Both the position numbers and the translations under genes were made by a program. Positions 7,905 through 15,768 of a stretch of DNA of 64,000 nt are shown one piece after another; the stretch's first letter is position 1, and every line of letters begins with the position of its first letter. This DNA comes from CAYTGR01 sp964437445 (lineage in GTDB: Bacteria; Chloroflexota; Anaerolineae; B4-G1; SLSP01): positions 62,001-126,000 of the forward strand of contig CAYTGR010000004.1 in assembly GCA_964437445.1 (NCBI GenBank), given 5' to 3'. Below the pieces are notes generated by a model. That model worked only from the letters and a program-made list of their open reading frames with translations, was not told where the DNA came from and did no database searches.

Positions 7905-8912
7905 TTAGCGCGTGGCGAAGGTGTCTATCATCAGTTTGACATCGCCCAGCGGGTAGAGAATCGGGCAGGTGGCGCCGCGTTTGATGTATTCCATCACCTT
8001 GGCCCGCACCTCGTCCGGTGTGCCGGTGGCGGAGATGCGCAGCACCAGGTCGTCGGGCACGTAGACCATGGCCCGCTCAATTTGCTCTTTCGTGGCCGGC
8101 CAGCCGAGGAGGGATTGGATTTGCGCCACGACCTCCGGCTTGACGCCGCTGGCCTTGGCGATATGCGGCTGTTGCGCCAGGTATTGCGTGAGCAGCATCT
8201 TGGCGCCCTTGATGGCCTCGGCACGGTCCTCGTGGACCGAGCAGACGATCAGCTGCGGGCGGTCCAGGTCGTAGACTGAGCGGCCAGCCCGGCGCGCCCC
8301 TTTATCTAACAGTTCCAGGGCCTTGTCATTGTACTCCGGCGGGACACAGTAGTTGAGCACGGCGCCGTCGGCAATCTCGCCGGTCATTTCCATCATCTGG
8401 TCACCCGTCGCGCCGATCATGATCGGGATGTGCCGGGGCTCGCGGCGACCGTGGACCACATCCAGCTCAATCCCCTCCACATGATGGAATTCACCGTGGA
8501 AGGTGACGCGCTCCATCCGCCAGAGGCGGCGCAATACTTCAATCGTCTCCCGCATTGCCAGCAGCGGCTTGCGCCGGTCAATGCCTACGTTCTTCGCCAG
8601 CGGATCCCACCAGGCCCCGATGCCGCAGATGATCCGGTCAGGGGCCAGATCGTCCAGCGTCAGGAAGGTCGCGGCCAGCAAGCCGATGTTGCGGGTCCAG
8701 TTGTTGATGACGCCGGAGCCAACCTTGAGGCGCTCGGTCACCGCTGCGAAGGCGGCCATCGGGACGATGGCATCGCGGACCAGTCGGCTTTCAGCCTGCC
8801 AGACGGCCTCAAAGCCGCGCTCTTCGGCGTACTGGCAGTAGCGCATTCCGTCGCGGAGCGGATGGGCGTCCTGCAAGTAGAGCGCAACACGCGGAATCTC
8901 TGATTGTGGCAT
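7905..8912 (-). CDS. LLM-class flavin/F420-dependent oxidoreductase
   Basis: 335 residues of the luciferase-like monooxygenase barrel, close in layout to F420-dependent methylenetetrahydromethanopterin reductase-like enzymes. Seen: ERGFEAVWQAESRLVRD, KVGSGVINNWTRN, a region with LAPDRIICGIGAWWDP, and IPIMIGATGDQMMEMTGEIADGA (split for length) in the usual places. Whether the cofactor is F420 or FMN cannot be judged, and the substrate is unknown. AGGAGGA is placed before ATG 8912. Upstream of the PreA-like gene on the same strand, about 107 bases apart. Confidence 0.85.
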   Translation of the reverse strand: MPQSEIPRVALYLQDAHPLRDGMRYCQYAEERGFEAVWQAESRLVRDAIVPMAAFAAVTERLKVGSGVINNWTRNIGLLAATFLTLDDLAPDRIICGIGAWWDPLAKNVGIDRRKPLLAMRETIEVLRRLWRMERVTFHGEFHHVEGIELDVVHGRREPRHIPIMIGATGDQMMEMTGEIADGAVLNYCVPPEYNDKALELLDKGARRAGRSVYDLDRPQLIVCSVHEDRAEAIKGAKMLLTQYLAQQPHIAKASGVKPEVVAQIQSLLGWPATKEQIERAMVYVPDDLVLRISATGTPDEVRAKVMEYIKRGATCPILYPLGDVKLMIDTFATR

Positions 8913-8979
8913 GGTATCCTCCTTTTGCTAATGAACTCAAGTTGCTACCTGTTCAATTGGTAAGGGGCAAGGTATCTTT

Positions 8980-9062
8980 TGACCACTGACTACAGACCAC
9001 TGACCGCAGAATGCTGACTCCATTGGGCCGGGCGGTGGTCGGTGGTCCGTCGTCGGTGGTCT
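8980..9062. repeat. Family 3 inverted repeat cluster
   Basis: GACCACTGACTACAGACCAC on the left faces GGTGGTCGGTGGTCCG and TCGTCGGTGGTC on the right. It occupies most of the space between the LLM gene and the downstream end of the YghO-like pair. Confidence 0.65.
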
Positions 9063-9083
9063 CTCGCATCGCCTGGCCTACGG

Positions 9084-10247
9084 CTAGTGTACCAGGGGCT
9101 TTTCGTAGATCCGGTAGGTGCGGTAGACTTCGCCGTCAAAGATGGCGGCAGTCTGGCGCATGGGCGTGTTGGTTTCCAACACCCAGGAGATTTCCAGGCG
9201 TTTGTAGCCTTGGCGGACGCCGGCCAGCAGCGTCTCCAGGAAAACCACGGCATCCACGCCCTGGCCCCGGTATTCTTCAATGACACCGCCAATGGCCCCG
9301 CGGATCTCGGTCACAACCCCCCGCACTTTCCACCAGTAGAGCAATTTGACGGTGGTCCACCATTCGGGGGTACCGGGGCGCGGGTAGGCCCGGATCAGCG
9401 CCTGGCTGACGTTGGGGAAGGGGACCATGAAGGCGATGGGTTTTCCCTCTTTCTCGGCGAAGAAGATCGTTTTGGGATCCACAATCGGTTTGAGGCTACG
9501 GGCCAGCTGCTCCATTTCCGCTTCAGTGAGTGGGATGAAGCCCCAATTTTTGGACCAGGCGGCATTGTAGACCTGTTTCACCCGCAAAATTTCCTCTTCA
9601 AAGTGTGACCAATCAATGGGACGGACGGTAATAGCGTGGCGTTCCTTCGTCTTTTGGGCGACGCGCAGCAATTTGGGGTTGATGCCGGTGCCGTCGGGCT
9701 TGTAGCGGGTCAGGTCGGTGGTGTAGGCCAGCAGATCCATCGCTTTGGTGTAGCCGGCCCCTTCTATGAAGGACTGGTAGTAGCGCGGGTTGTAAGTCAT
9801 CATGATGACCGGCGGGCCATTCCAGCCGTCTACCAGCAGGCCGCACTCCTCGTTGGTGGAGAAGTTGAACGGCCCGCGGATGGCGGTCATGCCCGCACTG
9901 CGGACAAAATCTTCGGCTGCTTGCAGCAGCGCTTCAGCGGCCTCGCGGTCGTCCAGCACCTCAAAGAGGCCGAAGAAGCCCACCTGTTCGTGCCAATGCT
10001 GGTTGTGATTGTCATTGATAATGCCGGCGATGGTACCGACCGGTCGGCCGTCGCGCCGGGCGATAAAATAGCGCACCCTGGCGTGTTGGTGAAAGGGGTG
10101 CCGTTGGGGATCCAGAAATTCCTCACGCTCCGAGAGCAACGGTGGCACCCAATAGGGGTCACCCCGATAGACCTGCCATTGGAACTCAATGAACTCCCGC
10201 CGTTCCTGAGCGGTTTCAGCAACGGTAATCTTCAACGGACCGGGCAT
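9084..10247 (-). CDS. YghO-like acyltransferase-fold protein (copy 1)
   Basis: 387 residues. It resembles the YghO-type GNAT-related family: REFIEFQWQVYRGDPYWVPP at the start, GTIAGIINDNHN, VGFFGLFEVLDD, IRGPFNFSTNEECGLLVDG and YNPRYY in the middle, and a C-terminal EEYRGQGVDAVVFLE segment with the GNAT acetyl-CoA loop pattern (RGQGVD). No function is established for this family that I can name. ATG 10247 follows GAGGAGGAATTTT; a GTG inside that site was rejected as start. It lies 27 bases downstream of a close paralogue. Confidence 0.75.
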   Translation of the reverse strand: MPGPLKITVAETAQERREFIEFQWQVYRGDPYWVPPLLSEREEFLDPQRHPFHQHARVRYFIARRDGRPVGTIAGIINDNHNQHWHEQVGFFGLFEVLDDREAAEALLQAAEDFVRSAGMTAIRGPFNFSTNEECGLLVDGWNGPPVIMMTYNPRYYQSFIEGAGYTKAMDLLAYTTDLTRYKPDGTGINPKLLRVAQKTKERHAITVRPIDWSHFEEEILRVKQVYNAAWSKNWGFIPLTEAEMEQLARSLKPIVDPKTIFFAEKEGKPIAFMVPFPNVSQALIRAYPRPGTPEWWTTVKLLYWWKVRGVVTEIRGAIGGVIEEYRGQGVDAVVFLETLLAGVRQGYKRLEISWVLETNTPMRQTAAIFDGEVYRTYRIYEKPLVH

Positions 10248-10274
10248 AAAATTCCTCCTCACTTTTTTCGCTGC

Positions 10275-11450
10275 TCACTGGTCACGCGGTGTCAGCGCTT
10301 TTTCATAAATTCGATAAGTCCGGTAGACCTGGCCGTACAGGTATTCGGCCGTCTGGCGCATGGGGAGATTAGTCTCCAGAATCCAGGAGAGCTCCAGCCA
10401 GCGGTAGCCGTGGCGGATGGCCGCGAGCATCGTTTCCAGGACTAACAGCCCCTCCACGCCGCGGCCCCGATATTCCTCAATGACCCCGCCGGCAAAGCCC
10501 CGGATCGTGGTGACGGTTTTGCGTATTTTCCACCAATAGAGCAGCTTGGCCATCGTGAACCATTCAGGGACGCCGGGGCGGGGATAGGCCCGGCGCAACG
10601 GCTGGTTGAGGTCCGGGATCGGGAGCGTGACACCAACGGGCCGGCCACTGCGCTCCTCGGCAAAGAAAACGGTCCCCGGATCCAGGAGCGGCTTGAGTGA
10701 CCTCATTTGTTCCACCAGTTCAGTCTCGGTGAGGGGAACGAAGCCCCAGTTCCTGGCCCAGGCGGCGTTGTAGACCTGGCGGAAGCGGACGGCCTCGGCA
10801 TCAAAATTTTTCAGGTTGCCGGGCCGGATGGTGATATCCAACCGTTCCTTGACTTTCTGGGTGGTGCGCAGCAGCTTGGGGTTGAGACCGGTACCGTCGG
10901 GGCGGTACTGGCTCAGATTAACCAGGTAGGCGACCAGATCCATGGCTTTAGTGTATCCCGCCGCTTCAATCAGGGCGGGGTAATAACGGGGGTTGTAGGT
11001 CATCAACGCGACCGGTGGGCCGTTCCAACCGTCCACCAGCAACCCGCATTCCTCGTTGGTGGAAAAACTAAACGGCCCGCGGATAGCGGTCAGCCCCTCA
11101 CCGGCGACAAATTGCTCGGCTGCCTCTAACAGGGCTTGTGCAGCTTCAGGATCGTCTAACACTTCAAAGAGGCCGAAAAAGCCGACCTTGTCGTTCCAAT
11201 GTTGGTTGTGCGCATAGTTGACGATGCCGGCGATAGTGCCGACCGGCTTACCGTTGCGCCGGGCGACGAAGTAGCGCACTTTGGCGTGCTGATGAAAGGG
11301 ATGGCCGTTGGGATCCAGGAAGTGGACGCGCTCAGAGAGCAGCGGCGGCACCCAAAAGGGATCGCCCCGGTAAACCTGCCATTGGAACTCAATGAACTCG
11401 CGGCGCTCGGCCGCGGTCTCTGCCGTGGTGAGGACGAGATGATCGGACAT
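10275..11450 (-). CDS. YghO-like acyltransferase-fold protein (copy 2)
   Basis: 391 residues, clearly homologous along its whole length to the gene at 9084-10247; the blocks EFIEFQWQVYRGDP, STNEECGLLVDGWNGPP and QVYRTYRIYEK are identical or nearly so. RGRGVEGLLVLE marks the putative acetyl-CoA loop. The pair is a tandem duplication transcribed together. AGGAGCAACCC precedes ATG 11450. Substrate unknown. Confidence 0.75.
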   Translation of the reverse strand: MSDHLVLTTAETAAERREFIEFQWQVYRGDPFWVPPLLSERVHFLDPNGHPFHQHAKVRYFVARRNGKPVGTIAGIVNYAHNQHWNDKVGFFGLFEVLDDPEAAQALLEAAEQFVAGEGLTAIRGPFSFSTNEECGLLVDGWNGPPVALMTYNPRYYPALIEAAGYTKAMDLVAYLVNLSQYRPDGTGLNPKLLRTTQKVKERLDITIRPGNLKNFDAEAVRFRQVYNAAWARNWGFVPLTETELVEQMRSLKPLLDPGTVFFAEERSGRPVGVTLPIPDLNQPLRRAYPRPGVPEWFTMAKLLYWWKIRKTVTTIRGFAGGVIEEYRGRGVEGLLVLETMLAAIRHGYRWLELSWILETNLPMRQTAEYLYGQVYRTYRIYEKALTPRDQ

Positions 11451-11475
11451 GGGTTGCTCCTGTCAACAGAATGAT

Positions 11476-12081
11476 TTATTCCGAAGGGCGCGGTATGTAG
11501 GACGATTTTTGTTGCAATTCCTGATAAGTAACCCGGGCCTCCTCGGCTTCCGATGTCCGTCCCAGCAGGGTGAGGGCCCTGTTCAGCCCCCGGTAGAATT
11601 CCGCCTCGCCGGGATGCCAGCGAAGCGCCGCCTGGATTTGGGCCAGCCCTTCCTCGTGGCGGCCTTGTACCAGCAGCACCATGCCCAGATGATAGTGCCC
11701 CCAGCCAAAAGCCGGTTCGCCTTGTTCCGGGTCAATCACCTGGCGGAGATGGGCTTCGGCAGTGGTCCACTGTTGGGCATGGATGGCCTCTACCGCCACG
11801 CGCAGCACCGCTTCGGTGGCTTCAAAACGCTGGTACTGGTCCCCCTGCCCGTAGAAGCTGTGGATGTCAAAGTAAAAATCCCGGCTTTGACCGCAGCGTT
11901 CGCACTGGGCCTGAACCCGGTCAATCGGCAAGTCGTTGGCGAACAGGAGCTGCTGGCTTTGCGCCTGGTAGGTGCCACCACATTCACAGTGGGAGGCCGC
12001 AATATAGGCCAGTTCAAAGGTGAGGCTGTTGGCAGGAATCAGTTCCATAGAACGAATCAGCGGATCAATGAGTTTATGCAT
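11476..12081 (-). CDS. Zinc-ribbon plus TPR protein, unknown function
   Basis: 201 residues. An N-terminal zinc-ribbon-like pattern uses CEC (32-34) and CERC (60-63). The C-terminal half (about 95-185) consists of helical TPR-like repeats with GHYHLGMVLLVQGRHEEGLA. No known family recognised. A consensus-like promoter lies at 12099-12126, so the leader before ATG 12081 is only about ten bases with no clear ribosome binding site. It precedes the YghO-like pair on the same strand and may be their operon leader gene. Confidence 0.7.
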   Translation of the reverse strand: MHKLIDPLIRSMELIPANSLTFELAYIAASHCECGGTYQAQSQQLLFANDLPIDRVQAQCERCGQSRDFYFDIHSFYGQGDQYQRFEATEAVLRVAVEAIHAQQWTTAEAHLRQVIDPEQGEPAFGWGHYHLGMVLLVQGRHEEGLAQIQAALRWHPGEAEFYRGLNRALTLLGRTSEAEEARVTYQELQQKSSYIPRPSE

Positions 12082-12098
12082 CCATACGGTTTAAGGCG

Positions 12099-12126
12099 AT
12101 TATAGTCCGTTCTGAGCTTTGGTCAA
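12099..12126 (-). promoter_or_regulatory. Near-consensus promoter for the zinc-ribbon/TPR gene
   Basis: On the minus strand TTGACC, 16 bases, TATAAT. The predicted transcription start is near 12092, about ten bases before the start codon. Confidence 0.65.
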
Positions 12127-12170
12127 CAAGGTGGAACAACGAGGGGGTAAAGCAAAGGGGGTTATAAAGC

Positions 12171-12198
12171 TTGCCCTTTTCCCTGAGGCTGGTATGAT
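12171..12198 (+). promoter_or_regulatory. Candidate promoter for uppP
   Basis: TTGCCC, 16 bases, TATGAT, about 50 bases before the uppP start. Weaker than the minus-strand promoter in the same divergent space. Confidence 0.4.
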
Positions 12199-12249
12199 TG
12201 CTGCGGCCTGACGGTTGGCCGTTAGGCACACTAATGAGGGAGAGCAACC

Positions 12250-13056
12250 ATGACTTTGCTACAGGCTTTACTTCTGGGCATCCTCCAGGGGGCGACGGAA
12301 TTCCTGCCGGTTAGCAGTTCAGGCCATCTGGTCATTGTGCCGGCGTTGGCCGGCTGGCCTGATCCAGGATTGGCGCTGGATACGGTCTTGCATCTGGGGA
12401 CTTTGACCGCGGTGGTCATCTATTTCTGGCGGGACCTGGTACGGCTGGTGGTGGCGGCCTGGCAAAGCCTGCGGCAGCGCTCGCTGGCCGATCCGGCAGC
12501 GCGCCTGGCCTGGGCGCTGGTCGTTGGCACCGTGCCGGCGGCCTTGATCGGCTTCTTGTTGGAGGATTGGTTTGAGCAGCTCTTTGGGATGCCGCAGGCA
12601 GCGGCGGCCTTTTTGTTGGGGACGGCGGTGGCGCTGGTCGTAGCCGAATTCCTGGCCCGGCGTGAGCGCAGTCTGGAGCAGTTGACCTGGTGGCATGCGC
12701 TGGCCATCGGTGGGGCGCAGGCGCTGGCCATCGCGCCAGGGTTGAGCCGCTCCGGGATGACGATGGCGGTCGGGTTGTTGTTGGGGTACCGCCGCGAGGA
12801 AGCGGCCCGCTTCAGTTTTCTGCTTTCCGTTCCGATCATCCTGGGCAGCGGCGGCTACCAACTGCTTAAAGTGGTCCGGGGGGGACCGGGGGGGACAGAG
12901 CTTGCAGTTTTGGGGGTGGGTTTCCTGGCAGCGGCCGTGACCGGCTATCTGGTGATTGCGGGCTTGCTGGCCTACGTGCGGCGGCGCAGCCTGTGGCCGT
13001 TTGCTGCCTACTGTGCCGTGTTGGGCCTCCTGGTGTTGACCGGTTTGCTTGGATGA
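12250..13056 (+). CDS. uppP: Undecaprenyl-diphosphatase UppP/BacA
   Basis: 268 residues, polytopic. The enzyme dephosphorylates undecaprenyl pyrophosphate to recycle the lipid carrier for cell-wall and glycan export; overexpression gives bacitracin resistance in other bacteria. Both catalytic signatures are present: QGATEFLPVSSSGHL at residues 14-28 and PGLSRSGMTM near 161-170. Length is standard. A GAGGGAGAG site precedes ATG 12250. Its stop overlaps the next start as ATGA, so translation is coupled to the PstS-like lipoprotein. Confidence 0.95.
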   Translation: MTLLQALLLGILQGATEFLPVSSSGHLVIVPALAGWPDPGLALDTVLHLGTLTAVVIYFWRDLVRLVVAAWQSLRQRSLADPAARLAWALVVGTVPAALIGFLLEDWFEQLFGMPQAAAAFLLGTAVALVVAEFLARRERSLEQLTWWHALAIGGAQALAIAPGLSRSGMTMAVGLLLGYRREEAARFSFLLSVPIILGSGGYQLLKVVRGGPGGTELAVLGVGFLAAAVTGYLVIAGLLAYVRRRSLWPFAAYCAVLGLLVLTGLLG

Positions 13057-13871
13057 AACGGTTCTGGCTGTTCCTGCTGGTGCTGCTCACCGCCTGCACG
13101 CCGACGTTGAGTCCCCCCACGCCGACGCCATTCTCGGTGACTGCAACGCCCCAGGTGTTGCGCCTGGCCTGCCCGGACACCTTGCTGCCAGTGGTGGCTG
13201 CGTTAGCCACGGCCTATCAACAAGTAGAACCGACGATAACGCTTGTGGTGATCCCCCGTGAAGATACCCTGGCGCTGCAGGCCCTGGCTCAGGGGCAGGT
13301 GGACCTGGCGGCGTTGACTTGGCTGCCCCAGCAGACACCAGAGCAGCTCTGGACGGTGCCGTTTGCGCGTGACGGGTTGGCGATCGTGGTCAACCCCCAG
13401 AACGGCGTGCCGGGGCTGACCGTGTCTCAACTCCGGGAACTCTTCCAGGGCCGGGCGGAAGATTGGGCGGCCTGGGGGGGCTTGCCCGGCGCGCCGCAGG
13501 TGGTCAGCCGGGAAGAGGCCGCCGGCGAGTTTGCGTTGTTCCAGGAACGGGTGATGGGCGAGGCGCGGGTGACGCTGACGGCGCTGCTGGCGCCCAATAA
13601 TGAGGCGGTGCTGGACTGGGTTGGGAACGACTCGCTCGCGGTGGGGTATCTGGCTACCGGCCGGCTGGATTCGCGCGTCCGTGCTCTCGCTGTGGAAGGC
13701 GTGCCGCCCGCGCCGGAGACGTTAGCGTCAGGGCTCTATCCACTGACCCGCGACCTTTCCCTCGTCACCATCGGTGAACCGGAGGGCGCAGCGCGCGCTT
13801 TCATCCAGTGGGTGTTAGGGCCGGCCGGGCAGGCCGTCGTGCAGCAGGCCGGTCTGGTGGGCCTGCCGTAA
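13053..13871 (+). CDS. PstS-like substrate-binding lipoprotein
   Basis: 272 residues. A lipoprotein signal with lipobox LLTAC (Cys15) and a Thr/Pro linker precede a periplasmic-binding-protein-like domain of the phosphate (PstS) type: TLLPVVAALATAYQQVEPTI at the start, GQVDLAALTWLP, and a C-terminal RAFIQWVLGPAGQAVVQQAG. ATG 13053 overlaps the uppP stop (ATGA). No ABC permease or ATPase genes follow, so it may bind a ligand without a dedicated transporter here. Ligand unknown; phosphate is a guess from fold. Confidence 0.75.
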   Translation: MKRFWLFLLVLLTACTPTLSPPTPTPFSVTATPQVLRLACPDTLLPVVAALATAYQQVEPTITLVVIPREDTLALQALAQGQVDLAALTWLPQQTPEQLWTVPFARDGLAIVVNPQNGVPGLTVSQLRELFQGRAEDWAAWGGLPGAPQVVSREEAAGEFALFQERVMGEARVTLTALLAPNNEAVLDWVGNDSLAVGYLATGRLDSRVRALAVEGVPPAPETLASGLYPLTRDLSLVTIGEPEGAARAFIQWVLGPAGQAVVQQAGLVGLP

Positions 13872-13901
13872 TGCTGACGGCTGATGGCTGGCGGCTGATC
13901 G

Positions 13902-15344
13902 TTACTCCTCGGGATTGAAAAAGCGGTAGCTCAGTTTGCCGATGGCGGCAAAGGTCGGCGCGGCCTCTTCCCAGACCAGCCATTGTGGTTGGTAGAGAAA
14001 AGCCGTCAGCACAAAATCCCCGCCCGGGCTGAAGATCAGGGCGACCTCGGCATGAGTACTGTTACCCCAACTGTGCAGGTAGGCGACCTGCGTCCCGGCC
14101 GGCAGCTCTGCCTGGAGTAACGGGCGCGTCTGGTTGGCGCTCAACCACGTCAGCAGGGTCTGGCATTCCTCCGGCGTGATTTGCTGGGGATAGAGCAGCT
14201 GTAACGTGCCCCCGTTGTGGCGGGCGCATTGGTAGATTCCCTCCAGGAGCAGCCCGATTTCCATAGGTGTAGTTTGGAGGTAGGGATCGGGCTGCGTGGT
14301 AAGGTCCGTGCGGCTGTTGGCCGGGGTCACGATGGACGGTGGCGTTTCCCCTTGCACGCCGTAAGGGCCGGCCAGAAAGGTGCTGTTCAACCCTATGCTT
14401 TTCAGGAAGGCCGTGACGGCTTCCGCTCCCTGGGTGGAATCGCCGGCTCCCAGCTGGGCCAGCAGCGTATTGGTGGCGGTGGGCTCGGTCTCGGTGAGCG
14501 CGGTGGACATGAGCGTCAGGGTTGGTGCGTCAGGGAGCGCCGGGTTAGCGGCGTAAACGGCGGTGAGCAGCGCTAATTTGACGGTACCCAGCCCTGAGAA
14601 CGCGGTCTCGCAATTCAGGCAGGTCTCTTGCCCGGTCTGGAGGTCCTTGACGAAGATCCCGGCGACGCCGGTGAAGTCGGCTAAGCGTCCGGCCAGTGCC
14701 TGTTGCAGGATGAGGGCAGAGGTAGCGGGGGCACTTTCGGTGTGGATGACCAGGGAGACCTCCCGCCGGGTAGCGGAAAGCAGCGCCTCTATCAGGAGTG
14801 GGCGCGAAGCTTCCAGGTCCAGCTGGCGGCCGGCCTGTGCCGGGCGGAACGAGCCGACCTCGGGCAGGGCCACCGGGGCCAGCGACTCGCGGTCATATTG
14901 GCGGGCCACCCGTTGCAAAAAAGTATCTACCCGCTCGCGCGAGTAGGAAAAGACCACCTTGATTTCCTGGGGGGAGGTCTGGCGGCGCAAGAGCCGGTCC
15001 AGCACGTAGGTAACGAAGCCACGGGGTCCGCTCTGGGGAATCAAGATTTGATCCAGGTTGGCTGCCGTCGCTTCCCGATCCAGCGCCAGGTCCACCATCT
15101 CTGGCACCAGCAGAATCGTCTCCTGGTCGTAGTAGACAGTTACCGGCGAGGCAAAGGCCTGCGCCACGGCCTCTAAGGCCTGTTCGCGGGTCATGCCACC
15201 GACCGGCAGGCCGGCCATGGTGATCCCGGCCGGCAAGACCTTGCGGGCCGATTGCCAGCCGGCGTAGAGCCAGACGCCGAACAAGATGAGAAACGCCAGC
15301 AGGGCAAACAGCAGTCCGCCGGCAGTGGATTTTCGTTCGCGCAA
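13902..15344 (-). CDS. Membrane-anchored beta-lactamase-fold protein, probably catalytically dead
   Basis: 480 residues: one N-terminal membrane helix (about 9-30), a putative peptidoglycan-binding-4/YoaR-like region (about 40-220, with ITMAGLPVGGMTREQALEAV), then a class A beta-lactamase-like domain (about 225-475). At the site of the SxxK motif it has GTVK (253-256). At the SDN position it has TEP before TATN (286-292). At the KTG position it has LHSW (423-426). All three catalytic motifs therefore seem altered although fold landmarks remain. Likely an extracytoplasmic envelope protein rather than an antibiotic-inactivating enzyme. This is inference from hand alignment. Confidence 0.7.
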   Translation of the reverse strand: MRERKSTAGGLLFALLAFLILFGVWLYAGWQSARKVLPAGITMAGLPVGGMTREQALEAVAQAFASPVTVYYDQETILLVPEMVDLALDREATAANLDQILIPQSGPRGFVTYVLDRLLRRQTSPQEIKVVFSYSRERVDTFLQRVARQYDRESLAPVALPEVGSFRPAQAGRQLDLEASRPLLIEALLSATRREVSLVIHTESAPATSALILQQALAGRLADFTGVAGIFVKDLQTGQETCLNCETAFSGLGTVKLALLTAVYAANPALPDAPTLTLMSTALTETEPTATNTLLAQLGAGDSTQGAEAVTAFLKSIGLNSTFLAGPYGVQGETPPSIVTPANSRTDLTTQPDPYLQTTPMEIGLLLEGIYQCARHNGGTLQLLYPQQITPEECQTLLTWLSANQTRPLLQAELPAGTQVAYLHSWGNSTHAEVALIFSPGGDFVLTAFLYQPQWLVWEEAAPTFAAIGKLSYRFFNPEE

Positions 15345-15384
15345 AGAGCCTCCCTCAATACACGGATGGCCTGAAATGGTTGGC

Positions 15385-15406
15385 AGTCAGGCGCTTCAGC
15401 GCCGTC
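15385..15406. repeat. Half copy of palindromic repeat family 1
   Basis: AGTCAGGCGCTTCAGCGCCG is the right half of the element in reverse orientation, upstream of the beta-lactamase-fold gene. Confidence 0.6.
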
Positions 15407-15528
15407 AAAAACAGGCCCCCAGCGTTAGTATAACCAGATTAAGCCCGTCGTCAACATAAAAAAAATTGAAATAATGTATTTTATTTTAATAAAAACAGTG
15501 CGTCGTTTTCAAGGGCAGGGGATATGAA

Positions 15529-15556
15529 GACGGCGCTGAAGCGCCTCACTATGAAC
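15529..15556. repeat. Half copy of palindromic repeat family 1
   Basis: GACGGCGCTGAAGCGCCTCA followed by CTATGAAC corresponds to the right half of the 58-bp element; the left half is absent. Confidence 0.65.
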
Positions 15557-15564
15557 AATGAAGG

Positions 15565-15631
15565 CTTGTAGTGCCGCGCTTGAGCGCGGCAGACGGCGCT
15601 GAAGACGGCGCCGAAGCGCCTGACTACGAAC
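15565..15631. repeat. Palindromic repeat family 1, extended copy
   Basis: Starts CTTGTAGTGCCGCGCTTGAG and ends GCGCCTGACTACGAAC. It is nine bases longer than the other full copies because GACGGCGCTGAA is partly duplicated as GACGGCGCCGAA. Confidence 0.75.
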
Positions 15632-15640
15632 AAAGGAAAG

Positions 15641-15698
15641 GTTTGTAGTGCCGCGCTTGAGCACGGAGGAGACGGCGCTAAAGCGCCTCACTACAAAC
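15641..15698. repeat. Palindromic repeat family 1, full copy
   Basis: Perfect terminal inverted repeats GTTTGTAGTG and CACTACAAAC enclose hairpins CCGCGCTTGAGCACGG and GGCGCTAAAGCGCC. Same 58-base length as the copy at 2063-2120. Confidence 0.88.
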
Positions 15699-15705
15699 AG
15701 AAAAA

Positions 15706-15737
15706 TAAGGGCGGGAAGGGGCTTAGCCCCTTCCCGC
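15706..15737 (-). terminator. Intrinsic terminator of the subtilase/nucleotidase gene
   Basis: Perfect 12-bp stem GCGGGAAGGGGC/GCCCCTTCCCGC with a 3-base loop; reading on the minus strand it is followed by CCTTATTTTT. It lies about 30 bases after the stop codon at 15769. The rest of 15345-15768 is AT-rich spacer and family 1 repeats. Confidence 0.85.
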
Positions 15738-15768
15738 TTTGTACCTGAGATGGGCGAAGGTTCGCCGT

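Noticed and set aside
13902..15344. Functional beta-lactamase resistance gene
   Set aside because: None of the SxxK, SDN or KTG motifs is preserved at the expected positions.
15385..15698. Possible CRISPR array or tRNA cluster in the repeat-rich spacer
   Set aside because: Repeats are palindromic with irregular spacing and no unique spacers; no tRNA arms are visible.
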